Part shown: one piece after another, positions 7,883-16,340 of the stretch | Layout of the letters: every line of letters starts with the position of its first letter | How positions within the stretch are numbered: the stretch's first letter is position 1 | Assembly: GCF_022664455.2 (NCBI RefSeq) | Contig: NZ_JAKRKC020000001.1 | Coordinates: 4,469,001 to 4,533,000 of the forward strand | DNA length: 64,000 bases | Direction of reading: 5' to 3' | Origin: Actinomadura luzonensis | Lineage (GTDB): Bacteria; Actinomycetota; Actinomycetes; Streptosporangiales; Streptosporangiaceae | The notes under the pieces: model-generated | The model's database searches: none | What the model saw: only the letters and a program-made list of their open reading frames with translations | What the model was told of the DNA's origin: nothing | Program-made: the position numbers and the translations under genes

Positions 7883-9270
7883 GCGCGCCGTTACCGCGGC
7901 CCCTCGCCGGGGTACTGGCGGCCGTCGCGGTGTCGCTCACCGGGACCCGGGTCTCGGCCGTCGCGCTGCCCTGGTTCGTGCTGGAGACCACGGGCAGCCC
8001 GGTGCTGACGGGCGTCGTGGCGTTCGCCGAGATGGGGCCGTACGTGCTGGTCAAGCTCGTGGCCGGGCCGCTGCTGGACCGGATCGGACCACGGCGCGTG
8101 TCGTGGGCGGGCGACGTGGTGAGCGCCGGCGCGGCCGGGGCGATCGCGCTGCTGCACCCGCTGTCGCTCCTGCCGCTCGGCGTGCTGGCCGCGCTCGTCG
8201 CGGTGATCGGGGCGGCGCGCGGGCCCGGCGACCTGGCCAAGGAGATCATGGTGCCGGAGGCGGCCGAGCGCGGGCGGATGCCGCTGGAGCGGGCGACCGG
8301 GCTGATGGGCGCGGTGGAGCGGCTGGCCCAGCTCGCCGGTCCGGTGACGGGCGGCGCGCTGGTGGCGGCGCTCGGCGCGACAGCCGGGCTCGCGGTCAGC
8401 GCGGCCTGCTTCGGCCTGGGGTCGGTGGTGGTGGCCTGGGCGCTGCCACGCGGCATGGGCCGCCGCGCCACGGACGACCCCGCCGCGGCCGGCTCCACGG
8501 GCGGCTCCACGGGCGGCTCCACGGGCGGCTCCACGGGCGGCTCCGCTGCTGAGGGCGGGTACTGGCGGCGGTTCGGGCAGGGATGGGCGTTCCTGCGGGG
8601 GCAGCCGCTGCTGCTCGTCGTGATCGCCATGGTCGCGGTGACGAATCTGCTGGACGCCGGCTTCGCCCAGGTGCTCGGCCCGGTCTGGGCCCAGCGGTCC
8701 GGCAACGGGGCCGCCGCCTGGGGGCTGAGCCGGAGCATCATGGGGCTGACCGCGCTCGGGGGCGGGCTGCTCGCGGCGGCGCTGGCGCACCGGCTGCCGC
8801 GGCGGCCGGTGCTCTTCGCCGCGTTCCTGGTGGCCGGGCCGCCGCAGTACCTGATCCTGGCGGTCCCGGACGTGCCGCTGGGTGCGGTGCTGGCGGTGTT
8901 CGCCGTGGGCGGGTTCTGCGGCGGGTTCCTCAACCCGATCCTCGGGGCGATCACGTACGAGCGGGTGCCGCGCGGCCTGCTGGGCCGGGTGGGCGCGATG
9001 CAGACGTCGCTGGCCTTCGCCGGCATCCCCGTGGCCGGGGTGCTGGCGGGCGCGGCGGTCGCGGCCGCCGGTCCGGCCCCCGTCCTGGTGGCCTGCGGCG
9101 TGGTCTACGGGCTCACGACCACGCTGGCGGGGCTGCACCCGGCGGCCCGCGACATGGACCGGCTACGCGGCCGGGGCCCCGCCCCCGAGGCCCCGGCCGC
9201 CGTCGGTCCCCCTCCGGGAAGCGCGGGGCGCCGTCAGACCGGCGGCGGGGAGGCCGGCGGGGGGCCGTAG
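7879..9270 (+). CDS. MFS transporter (putative exporter)
   Basis: A 463-residue, 12-helix major facilitator protein. The GTG start at 7879 overlaps the regulator stop and has a GGGGAGGAC site. Recognisable pieces are LPWFVLETTGSPVLTGVVAFAEMGPYVLVK (helices 1-2), LLDRIGPRRVSWAGD (loop 2-3 motif) and the second bundle from about residue 235. The central cytoplasmic loop holds a Gly-Ser-Thr-Gly repeat encoded by a 12-bp tandem DNA repeat. The family commonly exports drugs or macrocyclic metabolites, and the regulator pairing supports that. It converges on hyuB with a 37-bp overlap. Confidence 0.87.
   Translation: MSAPLPRPLAGVLAAVAVSLTGTRVSAVALPWFVLETTGSPVLTGVVAFAEMGPYVLVKLVAGPLLDRIGPRRVSWAGDVVSAGAAGAIALLHPLSLLPLGVLAALVAVIGAARGPGDLAKEIMVPEAAERGRMPLERATGLMGAVERLAQLAGPVTGGALVAALGATAGLAVSAACFGLGSVVVAWALPRGMGRRATDDPAAAGSTGGSTGGSTGGSTGGSAAEGGYWRRFGQGWAFLRGQPLLLVVIAMVAVTNLLDAGFAQVLGPVWAQRSGNGAAAWGLSRSIMGLTALGGGLLAAALAHRLPRRPVLFAAFLVAGPPQYLILAVPDVPLGAVLAVFAVGGFCGGFLNPILGAITYERVPRGLLGRVGAMQTSLAFAGIPVAGVLAGAAVAAAGPAPVLVACGVVYGLTTTLAGLHPAARDMDRLRGRGPAPEAPAAVGPPPGSAGRRQTGGGEAGGGP
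8491..8544 (+). repeat. 12-bp tandem repeat, 4.5 copies, inside the MFS gene
   Basis: GGCTCCACGGGC is repeated exactly four times, plus a half copy. It encodes a GSTG linker in the central cytoplasmic loop. Because the unit is a multiple of three, gain or loss of units would only change loop length. Confidence 0.9.
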
Positions 9271-10826
9271 CCGCCGCCTCCGCCGGACTCGCAGCGGAGC
9301 ACGTCCCCGGCCGTGACCGGCAGGGCGTTGACCTTGAGCATCCGCCGCTCCCCCGCCCGCCCCGGGTTGAGCGTGACGCGCGGCGGGGCGCCGGGCCCGC
9401 CGCCCGCCAGCCCCCACGCGGGCGTCACCGACCGCTCGAACCACAGCGACAGCGCGGCGTCGCCGCAGAACTCGTACTCGCGCACCACGCCGTCGCCGCC
9501 CCGCCACCGCCCGGCCCCGCCGGTGCCCTCCCGCACCTCGTAGCGGGTGACGCGGACGGGGAACAACGTCTCCAGCACCTCGATCGGCATGTCCCGCAGC
9601 GCCCCGTTGACGTTGTTGATCAGCGCGGTCTCGCCGTCGCCGCCCTCCCAGGCGCCCCAGCCGCCGACGGTCGCCTCCTGGGAGACGTACAGCTTGCCGG
9701 TGCGCGGGTCGACGCCGGTGAACTGCACGATCATCGAGTCGCCGTACGAGGCCGCGGCCGCCTTGCCGGGCAGCGCCGGGGCGAGGGCCTTGACCACCAG
9801 GTCGATGAGCAGCCCGAGGTGCGAGTAGTAGTACTGGCAGGCGGCCGGCGACTCGGCGGCCAGCATCGAGCCGGGGCGCGTGGTGACCGTCAGCGGCCGG
9901 AACGAGCCGCCGTTCAGCGGCACCTCGCCGGAGACCAGCAGCTTGTAGCCGACCCGGACGGCGGCCACGGCCTGGGCCGCGCCGCAGTTGACGGGGCCGA
10001 GCGCCTGGTCGGCGCAGTCGGTCAGGTCCACGTGCATCGACTCGCCCGCCACGGTGACCCGCACCGTGACCGGCAGCGGCGTGTCCAGGTCGATGCCGTC
10101 GTTGTCGAGGAAGCCGGACGCCTCGTACACGCCGTCGGGGATGGCCGCGACGGCGGCGCGCTCCATGCGCTCGGTCTGGTCGAAGATCGCGTCGCGGGCG
10201 GCCAGCACGGTCGCCGGGCCCCACCGCTCCATGATCTCCGTCAGCCGCCGCTGCCCGGTCATCGCGCAGCTCACCTGGGCGCGCAGGTCGCCGAGGGTGG
10301 CGTGCGGGAAGCGCACGTTGCGGGCGACCAGGTCGTGCAGGTCGCGGCAGGGCCGCCCGCCCGCGTACGCCCGGACCGGGCCCATCCGCAGGCCCTCCTG
10401 GAAGATCGAGGTGGAGTCCATCGAGCCGCCGGGGTCCTTGGAGCCGACGTCCAGCCAGTGCGCCCGGGAGGCCGCGAACCCGGCGAGCGCGCCGTCCACG
10501 AAGATCGGGCCGTAGACGGTGACGTCGTTGAGGTGGGTGCCGCCGATGTAGGAGTCGTTGAGCACCCACACGTCGCCCTCCTCCCACACCCCCGGGCCGT
10601 GCAGGCGCTCGGTCTCGCGGGTGCACACCTCCAGGTTGCCGAGGAAGATCGGCAGGCCGGACGACTGGCCGAGCACGTTGTGGTCGCGGTCGAGCAGCGC
10701 GACCGCGCAGTCCTTGGCCTCGTAGATGACGGGGGTGTAGGAGCTGCGGATGAGGGTGGTGTTCATGTCCTCGGCGGCCTGGAGCAGGGCGCAGCGGATG
10801 ATCTCGGTGGTGACGGGGTCGATCAT
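9234..10826 (-). CDS. hyuB: Hydantoinase B / oxoprolinase B-type subunit
   Basis: A 530-residue HyuB-family subunit. It starts MIDPVTTEIIRCALLQAAEDMN, the usual family opening. It contains GDVWVLNDSYIGGTHLNDVTV, the DNDGIDLD region and the C-terminal GGDGVVREYEF stretch. Together with HyuA it would hydrolyse a 5-membered cyclic amide (N-methylhydantoin, 5-oxoproline or similar) in an ATP-dependent way. The start ATG overlaps the hyuA stop (ATGA), so the subunits are coupled. The C-terminus is Gly/Pro rich and overlaps the MFS gene in antisense. The exact substrate is not predictable. Confidence 0.92.
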   Translation of the reverse strand: MIDPVTTEIIRCALLQAAEDMNTTLIRSSYTPVIYEAKDCAVALLDRDHNVLGQSSGLPIFLGNLEVCTRETERLHGPGVWEEGDVWVLNDSYIGGTHLNDVTVYGPIFVDGALAGFAASRAHWLDVGSKDPGGSMDSTSIFQEGLRMGPVRAYAGGRPCRDLHDLVARNVRFPHATLGDLRAQVSCAMTGQRRLTEIMERWGPATVLAARDAIFDQTERMERAAVAAIPDGVYEASGFLDNDGIDLDTPLPVTVRVTVAGESMHVDLTDCADQALGPVNCGAAQAVAAVRVGYKLLVSGEVPLNGGSFRPLTVTTRPGSMLAAESPAACQYYYSHLGLLIDLVVKALAPALPGKAAAASYGDSMIVQFTGVDPRTGKLYVSQEATVGGWGAWEGGDGETALINNVNGALRDMPIEVLETLFPVRVTRYEVREGTGGAGRWRGGDGVVREYEFCGDAALSLWFERSVTPAWGLAGGGPGAPPRVTLNPGRAGERRMLKVNALPVTAGDVLRCESGGGGGYGPPPASPPPV

Positions 10827-12871
10827 CGGGACTCCACCTTCACGATGAGGAAGCCGCCGGCGCCCACGGTGGCCAGGCAGCCGGGCGGGACGACGGTGGT
10901 CGCGGTCTCCTCGACGATGACGGCGGGCCCGGCGAGGGCCCCGTCGAGGGAGGAGCGGCGCAGCACCGGCGTGGGGTGCGCGACGCCGTCGAAGATCACG
11001 TCCCGGACGACCGGGGCCGCCTGCTCCGGCTCGGGCGGCGGGGCGGGCGCGGCGGCGCGCGGGAACGAGCCGAGCCCGGTGCTGCGCAGCATCACGACCT
11101 CCACCGGCGCCTCCGGGGTGGCGTGCCCGTAGCGGGCGGTGTGCGCGTCCGCGTAGCGGGCGGCGAGCGCGGTGAGGAAGCCGGGCTCGGCGGGCTCGGC
11201 GGCGTCGCGCAGCGGGACGGTGAGCGTGTAGTCCTGGCCCTCGTAGCGCAGGTCCGCGGCGTGCTCGACGCGCCGCCGCTCCTCGGGGACGCCCTGCGCG
11301 GCCAGCGCCGCCAGCGCCTCCCGCTCCAACATCACGAGATTTCCGGACATGTCGGCGCCGTCGAGCGTGTCCTGCGGCCGGAAGTACGGCTGCGTCAGGT
11401 CCCGCCGCACGTCCGCCTCCAGCATCCCCCACGCCGAGAACGCCCCGGGGAAGCGCGGCACCACCACCTCCGGGATCCCCAGCTCCCTGGCGATGAACGC
11501 GGCGTGCATCGCCCCCGCCCCGCCGAAGGCCACCAGCGCGAACTCCCGCGGCTCGATCCCGTGGTCCACGGTCAGCGTGCGGATCGCCTGCGCCATCTTG
11601 GCGTTGGCCACGTCGCACACGCCCTCGGCCAGCCGCAGCGGGTCCATGCCCAGCTCGGCGGCGAGCGCGCCGATCGCCCGGTGGGCCGCGGCCATGTCCA
11701 GGGTCATCAGCCCACCGGCGAACCAGGCCGGGTCCACCCGCCCGAGCACCACGTTCGCGTCGGTCACGGTGGCGCGCGCGCCGCCCCTGCCGTAGCAGGC
11801 CGGGCCGGGCACCGCGCCCGCCGACTCGGGGCCGACCCGCAGCGCGCCCGCCTCGGCGTAGGCGATGGAGCCGCCGCCCGCGCCGATCGTGTGCAGGTTG
11901 ACGACCGGCATGAGCACCGGGTGGCCCTCGATGCGGGCCTCCGCGCTGACGTCGGGCCGCCCGCCGACCACGAGCGAGACGTCGAACGACGTCCCGCCCA
12001 TGTCCACGCAGATCACGTTGTCCCGGCTCGGGCCGCCCGCGCGGGACAGGAGCCGGGCCGCGGCGACGCCGCCCATCGTGCCGCCCACCGGCCCGGACAG
12101 CAGCGTCTGCAGCGGCCGGCGCATCGCGTGCGCGGCGTTGACCAGCCCGCCGGAGGACTGCATCACGTGCACCGGCACCGTGAGCCCCCGCTCGGCGAAG
12201 CGCCGCCCGATCCTGGCCAGGTAGCGCCGCACGACCGGCCCGGTGTACGCCTCCAGCACCGCCGAGGAGGTCCGCTCGTACTCCCGCCACTCCCGCGCCA
12301 CCTCGTGGGAGAGCACCACGAGCACGTCCTCGCCCAGCTCCGCCCGCAGGATCTCGCCGGCCCGCAGCTCGTGGACGGGGTCGGCGTAGGAGAACAGCAG
12401 GCACACCGCCACCGCGTCGAAGCCCTCCTCGCGGGCGCGGCGCGCGGCCCGGCGCACCGCCTCCTCTTCAAGGGGGACGAGCTCGCGGCCCCGGTGGTCG
12501 AGCCGGCCGCCGGCCTCCATGACGTCCCCGGGCGGCACGAGCGGCGCGGGCTTGCGGTAGCGCAGGTCGAACATGCGGTCCCGGTTGCCGCGGGCGATCC
12601 GGTACACGTCCCCGGCGCCCGCGCCGGCCAGCAGCAGCACCCGGCCGCCCTTGCGCTCCAGCAGGGCGTTGAGGCCCTGCGTGGTGCCGTGCACGAAGAA
12701 CGAGATGGCCCCGGGGTCCTCCACGACCCGGCCGAGCGCGGCGAAGACGCCCTCGGTGAGGTCCTCCGGCGTGGTGGGCGCCTTCGAGGCGGTGACCGCC
12801 CCGGTCCGCTCGTCGTAGCAGACGACGTCGGTGAAGGTGCCGCCGATGTCCATGGCGACGCGATAACTCAT
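10823..12871 (-). CDS. hyuA: Hydantoinase A / oxoprolinase A-type subunit
   Basis: A 682-residue HyuA. The actin-like ATPase phosphate loop DIGGTFTD is at residues 8-15, and the second loop VDMGGTSFDVS near 295. It carries the family HGTTQGLNALLERKG segment and a C-terminal beta-rich domain. It uses ATP to phosphorylate the ring amide, and HyuB completes the hydrolysis. It is first in a two-gene operon with no obvious transporter or racemase beside it. The start ATG at 12871 gives the canonical MSYRVAMDIGGTFTD N-terminus. Confidence 0.93.
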   Translation of the reverse strand: MSYRVAMDIGGTFTDVVCYDERTGAVTASKAPTTPEDLTEGVFAALGRVVEDPGAISFFVHGTTQGLNALLERKGGRVLLLAGAGAGDVYRIARGNRDRMFDLRYRKPAPLVPPGDVMEAGGRLDHRGRELVPLEEEAVRRAARRAREEGFDAVAVCLLFSYADPVHELRAGEILRAELGEDVLVVLSHEVAREWREYERTSSAVLEAYTGPVVRRYLARIGRRFAERGLTVPVHVMQSSGGLVNAAHAMRRPLQTLLSGPVGGTMGGVAAARLLSRAGGPSRDNVICVDMGGTSFDVSLVVGGRPDVSAEARIEGHPVLMPVVNLHTIGAGGGSIAYAEAGALRVGPESAGAVPGPACYGRGGARATVTDANVVLGRVDPAWFAGGLMTLDMAAAHRAIGALAAELGMDPLRLAEGVCDVANAKMAQAIRTLTVDHGIEPREFALVAFGGAGAMHAAFIARELGIPEVVVPRFPGAFSAWGMLEADVRRDLTQPYFRPQDTLDGADMSGNLVMLEREALAALAAQGVPEERRRVEHAADLRYEGQDYTLTVPLRDAAEPAEPGFLTALAARYADAHTARYGHATPEAPVEVVMLRSTGLGSFPRAAAPAPPPEPEQAAPVVRDVIFDGVAHPTPVLRRSSLDGALAGPAVIVEETATTVVPPGCLATVGAGGFLIVKVESR

Positions 12872-12922
12872 GCGATGAACGTTATGCCGGATTCCACCGG
12901 CAGCACACGGGCCGCCGCGCGG

Positions 12923-13267
12923 TCAGAGGCCGTAGCCGCTCACCGAAGACCGCGGCAACATCGCGGCCACCTCCCGGCTCAGCGCCGGGTCGTCGCCGAA
13001 GGCCGCCACGATCGCCGACCGCAGCGCCGCGTGCGCGGGCACGTCGTCCGGTTTGGCCTCCGCCACCTGCGCGACCAGGCCCCGCGACCAGGCGTCGCCG
13101 CGGCCGAAGACCCGCTGCAGCAGCCGGGTGCCGAGGGCGACCGGCGTGTCGGCGGCCAGCTCGCTGGTCTTGGCCAGCACGCTCGCGCCGTACGCGCCGA
13201 TGGCGGCGGTGGCGAAGGGCATGACGTCGTCGGCGACGTCCGTGAACGTTTCCGTGGAGCTTCCCAT
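12923..13267 (-). CDS. Conserved-looking hypothetical protein (114 aa)
   Basis: The ATG at 13267 follows a good GGGGAGGG site; an upstream in-frame start would lack one. The protein (MGSSTETFTDVADDV...) is all-helical in appearance with a short hydrophobic helix (FATAAIGAYGASVLA) near residues 19-33. That is too polar around it to be a clear membrane segment. The middle ALGTRLLQRVFGRGDAW and an acidic/Ala C-terminus suggest a small adaptor-like protein. I do not recognise a named family. It is divergent from the YigZ gene by 74 bp. Confidence 0.7.
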   Translation of the reverse strand: MGSSTETFTDVADDVMPFATAAIGAYGASVLAKTSELAADTPVALGTRLLQRVFGRGDAWSRGLVAQVAEAKPDDVPAHAALRSAIVAAFGDDPALSREVAAMLPRSSVSGYGL

Positions 13268-13341
13268 GAGACCCTCCCCTGAGGTCTTGAAGGAGATGGT
13301 AGCTCGCGGCACCCCGGAGGCTAGGGCATACCCTGTCGAAT

Positions 13342-13962
13342 GTGCCTGCCCCGTACCTCACACTCCTGACCACCGTCGAACACGAGACCGAGGTGCGGCG
13401 CTCGCGCTTCGTCTGCGCGGTCGCGCCCGCGCGCAGCGTGGAGGAGGCGGCGGCGTTCATCGCGGAGCGGCGGCGCGAGCACGCGGGGGCGAGCCACAAC
13501 TGCTCGGCCTACGTCATCGGGCAGCGCGTGCAGAAGGGCGACGACGACGGCGAGCCCGGCGGCACCGCCGGCACGCCCATGGTGCAGGCGCTGACCGGCC
13601 GCGGCTACAACGACGTGGTGGCGGTGGTGACCCGCTACTTCGGCGGCGTGCTGCTCGGCGCGGGCGGGCTGGTGCGCGCCTACGGCTCGGCCGTCACCGA
13701 GACCCTCGACCGGGCCGAGCCGGTGCGGATGGTGCCGGCCAGGCGGGTGCGCGTGGCCGTCGCGCACGACCAGGCCGGCCGGGTGGAGAACGACCTGCGG
13801 GCCTCGCGGTACGCGGTCGAGGACGTCGCCTACGCCGACCGGGTCACCTTCAGCGTGGCGGTCGGCGAGGACGAGGTGGCGGCGTTCGCCGACTGGGTGG
13901 CGACGCTGACCGCCGGCCGCGCGCGGGTGGAGCCCGGCGAGGACGTGCACGTCCGCGCCTGA
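13342..13962 (+). CDS. YigZ/IMPACT family protein
   Basis: A 206-residue UPF0029 protein. The N-terminal IMPACT domain has the hallmark RSRFVCAVAPARSVEEA and NCSAYVIG...DDDGEPGGTAGTPM motifs, then RYFGGVLLGAGGLVRAY. A C-terminal DUF1949-like ferredoxin-fold domain follows (about 135-200). The family is linked to translational or ribosome-related regulation, but the biochemical role is unsettled. The GTG at 13342 lies just after a TACCCT -10-like hexamer (13329-13334), so a leaderless transcript is likely. Confidence 0.92.
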   Translation: MPAPYLTLLTTVEHETEVRRSRFVCAVAPARSVEEAAAFIAERRREHAGASHNCSAYVIGQRVQKGDDDGEPGGTAGTPMVQALTGRGYNDVVAVVTRYFGGVLLGAGGLVRAYGSAVTETLDRAEPVRMVPARRVRVAVAHDQAGRVENDLRASRYAVEDVAYADRVTFSVAVGEDEVAAFADWVATLTAGRARVEPGEDVHVRA

Positions 13963-14026
13963 GCCCGGCGGCAGGAGCGCGACGCGAGGAGGAGGGCGGG
14001 CGCGGCGCGGAGGAGGGCGGGCGCGC

Positions 14027-15274
14027 TCACCCCTCCAGCGCGTACTGCATGACGCGGAACTTGGCCTGCGCCTCGGCCAGCTCGGCGGCCGGGTCGGAGT
14101 CGCCCATGATGCCGCCGCCGGCGAACAGCCGCGCCCGCCGCCCCCTGATCAGCCCGGAGCGCAGCGCGATGCCCCACTCCCCGTCGCCGTGGGCGTCGAT
14201 CCAGCCCACGGGGCCGGCGTAGCCGGCGCGGTCCATGCCCTCCAGCTCGCGGATGACCTTGATGGCGAGGTCGGTGGGGGTGCCGCCGACGGCCGCGGTG
14301 GGGTGCATGGCGGCGACCACGTCGAGCACCGACGCCCCGTCGGCCAGCCGCCCGGTGACGTGGCTGGCCAGGTGCTGGACGTTGGGCAGCACCAGCAGCT
14401 CGGGCTCGTCGGGCGTCTTCAGCGCCGAGCACAGCGGCCCGAGCGCGGTGCGGACGGAGGCGATCGCGCACTCGTGCTCGTGCCGGTCCTTGGCGGAGGC
14501 GAGCAGCGCCTTGCCGCGCGCGAGGTCGTCGGCCGCGCCGGTGCCGCGCGCGGTGGTGCCGGCCAGCACCAGCGACTCGATCTCCTGCCCCGTGCGCCGG
14601 ATCAGCAGCTCGGGTGTGGCCCCGACCAGGCCCGCCACCGAGAACGTGTAGCACTCGGGGTAGCGCCGGGCCAGCCGCGCCAGCAGCAGCCGCACGTCGA
14701 TGGCGCGTTCGGCGGTGGCGACCAGGTCACGGGCGAGCACCACCTTCTCCAGCTCGCCGTCGCGGATGCGGGCCGCGGCGCGGGCCACCACGTGCTCCCA
14801 CTCGGGCGCGGTGAGGCTGCCGTCGCCGTAGCTGATGCGGCCGGGGTCGAGGACCGGCGTGACGGTCTCCAGCGGCGCGTCGCCGACCGTGGTCAGCCAG
14901 GCGCGGCCGCCCCGGCGGGCCAGCACGGCCTGCGGCACGACCAGGACCGAGCCCGGCGCGTCCTCGTCGAAGGTGAAGCTGCCGAAGGCGACGGGCCCGG
15001 ACCCGGGGACGCGCTCCGCACCGCCCGGCCCGGCCCCGGCCTCGATCTCGGCCCTGCCGAGCACGCCGGCCAGCCACTCGCGGGCCCAGGCGAACCGGCC
15101 GGGGCCCGGCGGCACCGCGACGCGGGCGGCCTCCCCCCAGCCGACGATCCCCTCACCGTTCCTGATCCAGGCGTAAGGGGACGACCTGGGCAGGGAGGCC
15201 AGCAGGTCGCCGGGATCGCCGACCAGTGTGGTGCGAACCGGCAGCGGGCGGGTTGTTCCGAGCGCGACACTCAC
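14027..15274 (-). CDS. Isochorismate synthase (chorismate-binding family)
   Basis: A 415-residue chorismate-utilising enzyme converting chorismate to isochorismate for menaquinone or a catecholate/salicylate siderophore. The catalytic C-terminal half shows KVVLARDL, PECYTFSVAGLVGATPELLIRR, LAGTTARG, EHECAIASVR, HPTAAVGGTP and GWIDAHGDGEWGIALRSG, which carry the Mg2+ and substrate residues. It stands alone, without entA/entB or men genes beside it, so menaquinone supply (MenF role) is the simpler guess. The GTG start at 15274 is preceded by a TAGCAT hexamer and no clear RBS, suggesting a leaderless mRNA. Confidence 0.9.
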   Translation of the reverse strand: MSVALGTTRPLPVRTTLVGDPGDLLASLPRSSPYAWIRNGEGIVGWGEAARVAVPPGPGRFAWAREWLAGVLGRAEIEAGAGPGGAERVPGSGPVAFGSFTFDEDAPGSVLVVPQAVLARRGGRAWLTTVGDAPLETVTPVLDPGRISYGDGSLTAPEWEHVVARAAARIRDGELEKVVLARDLVATAERAIDVRLLLARLARRYPECYTFSVAGLVGATPELLIRRTGQEIESLVLAGTTARGTGAADDLARGKALLASAKDRHEHECAIASVRTALGPLCSALKTPDEPELLVLPNVQHLASHVTGRLADGASVLDVVAAMHPTAAVGGTPTDLAIKVIRELEGMDRAGYAGPVGWIDAHGDGEWGIALRSGLIRGRRARLFAGGGIMGDSDPAAELAEAQAKFRVMQYALEG

Positions 15275-15494
15275 TCAAGACATGCTATGCGGGACCTGAA
15301 CATGTTCGACTCTGACCCCCGTGAATGCCACGTTACGGCAAGCGAACCGGGGAAAAACCGGATGTCGCGGTGGATCGGCCCGCAACCCGGCCAGGCTTCG
15401 GCCTGTCAAGCCGCCATATGAAGTCGGTCCCGAAACGGCAGAGCTACCCCGAACATGATGGCCGGGACCCGGCCCGCTCTCTACCTTGATGTCC

Positions 15495-16331
15495 ATGATC
15501 GGTCGCCTGGCCCCTGTCCTCGCCGCAGCAGTCGTCCTCACCGGTTCGGGCACGGCCGCCCAGGCCGCCGCCGCCCAGCCGGCCCCCGAGGTGATGGCCG
15601 CCCTCGGCGACTCCATCTCCACCGGCTTCAACGCCTGCGGCTGGTACGTCTCCTGCACCTCGCGCTCGTGGTCGGCGGGCGACAACACCGCCGTCGCCAG
15701 CCACTACACCCGCCTGTCGAAGCTGTCTGGAACGCTCCAGGGCCACAACCTCAACTACGCCGTCCCCGGCGCGACCAGCGCCGACCTGCTCGGCCAGATG
15801 CGCAAGGCGGTCGCGGCCAAGGCCGACTACGTGACGATCCTCATCGGCGCCACCGACGCCTGCGTGCGCACCGAGCAGGCCATGACGCCGGTCGCCACCT
15901 ACCGCCGCCGGCTGGAGGCCGCGCTGTCCGAGCTGCGCGCCGGGGTGCCGCAGGCCCGGGTGCTGTTCGCCAGCATCCCCGACCTGCGCCGGCTGTGGCA
16001 GGCCGGCAAGGACAACCCGGTGGCCCGCACCTTCTGGACCGTCGGCCGCATCTGCCCCACCATGTTGGCCGACCCGTCGTCGATGAAGAAGGCCGACGTC
16101 GAGCGCCGCGCCCGGGTGCGCGCCCGGGTGATGGCCTACAACCGGGCCGCGGCCGAGGTCTGCGCCGCCTACGGCCCGCAGTGCGACACCGACGGCGGCG
16201 CCGTGTTCGGCTACCCGTTCACGCTGGAGCACGTCAGCAAGTGGGACTTCTTCCACCCCAGCGCGGCCGGGCAGCGGGTGCTGGCCGCGCAGACCTTCGG
16301 CCACGGCTTCGAGTGGATCGACCCGCGCTGA
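15495..16331 (+). CDS. Secreted SGNH/GDSL hydrolase
   Basis: A 278-residue exported esterase/lipase-like hydrolase. A Sec signal peptide (MIGRLAPVLAAAVVLTGSGTAAQA) precedes block I with nucleophile Ser40 in LGDSIS. Block II is NYAVPGATS, and block V gives Asp251 and His254 in DFFHPSAAG. Block III reads IGATD (118-121) instead of the usual GxND, replacing the oxyanion Asn by Thr. ATG 15495 is chosen over TTG 15486 and ATG 15489. A TACCTT -10-like box at 15482-15487 would place the transcript start on it. The substrate (acyl ester or polysaccharide acetyl) is unknown. Confidence 0.88.
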   Translation: MIGRLAPVLAAAVVLTGSGTAAQAAAAQPAPEVMAALGDSISTGFNACGWYVSCTSRSWSAGDNTAVASHYTRLSKLSGTLQGHNLNYAVPGATSADLLGQMRKAVAAKADYVTILIGATDACVRTEQAMTPVATYRRRLEAALSELRAGVPQARVLFASIPDLRRLWQAGKDNPVARTFWTVGRICPTMLADPSSMKKADVERRARVRARVMAYNRAAAEVCAAYGPQCDTDGGAVFGYPFTLEHVSKWDFFHPSAAGQRVLAAQTFGHGFEWIDPR

Positions 16332-16340
16332 GCGGCCGCC

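Noticed and set aside
9234..9270. Assembly error suspected at the convergent MFS/hyuB overlap
   Set aside because: Both C-termini are low-complexity tails, and 3' overlaps of this size also occur at 6221-6240 and 53277-53310.
8583..11132. An 849-codon plus-strand frame crossing from the MFS gene over hyuB
   Set aside because: It runs out of frame through the MFS gene and antisense through hyuB, giving only Ala/Arg/Gly-rich sequence.
10827..12404. Extension of hyuB upstream to a far longer product
   Set aside because: The upstream part is a shifted shadow of hyuA. The ATG at 10826 gives the family-typical N-terminus and an ATGA overlap.
13988..14025. 17-bp direct repeat GGAGGAGGGCGGGCGCG as an attachment site
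   Set aside because: It is two adjacent GC-rich copies within a short gap between genes; no integrase or tRNA is nearby.
14027..15274. Siderophore biosynthesis cluster around the isochorismate synthase
   Set aside because: None of the neighbours is an NRPS, salicylate or DHB enzyme; the iron-regulated gene is almost 48 kb away.
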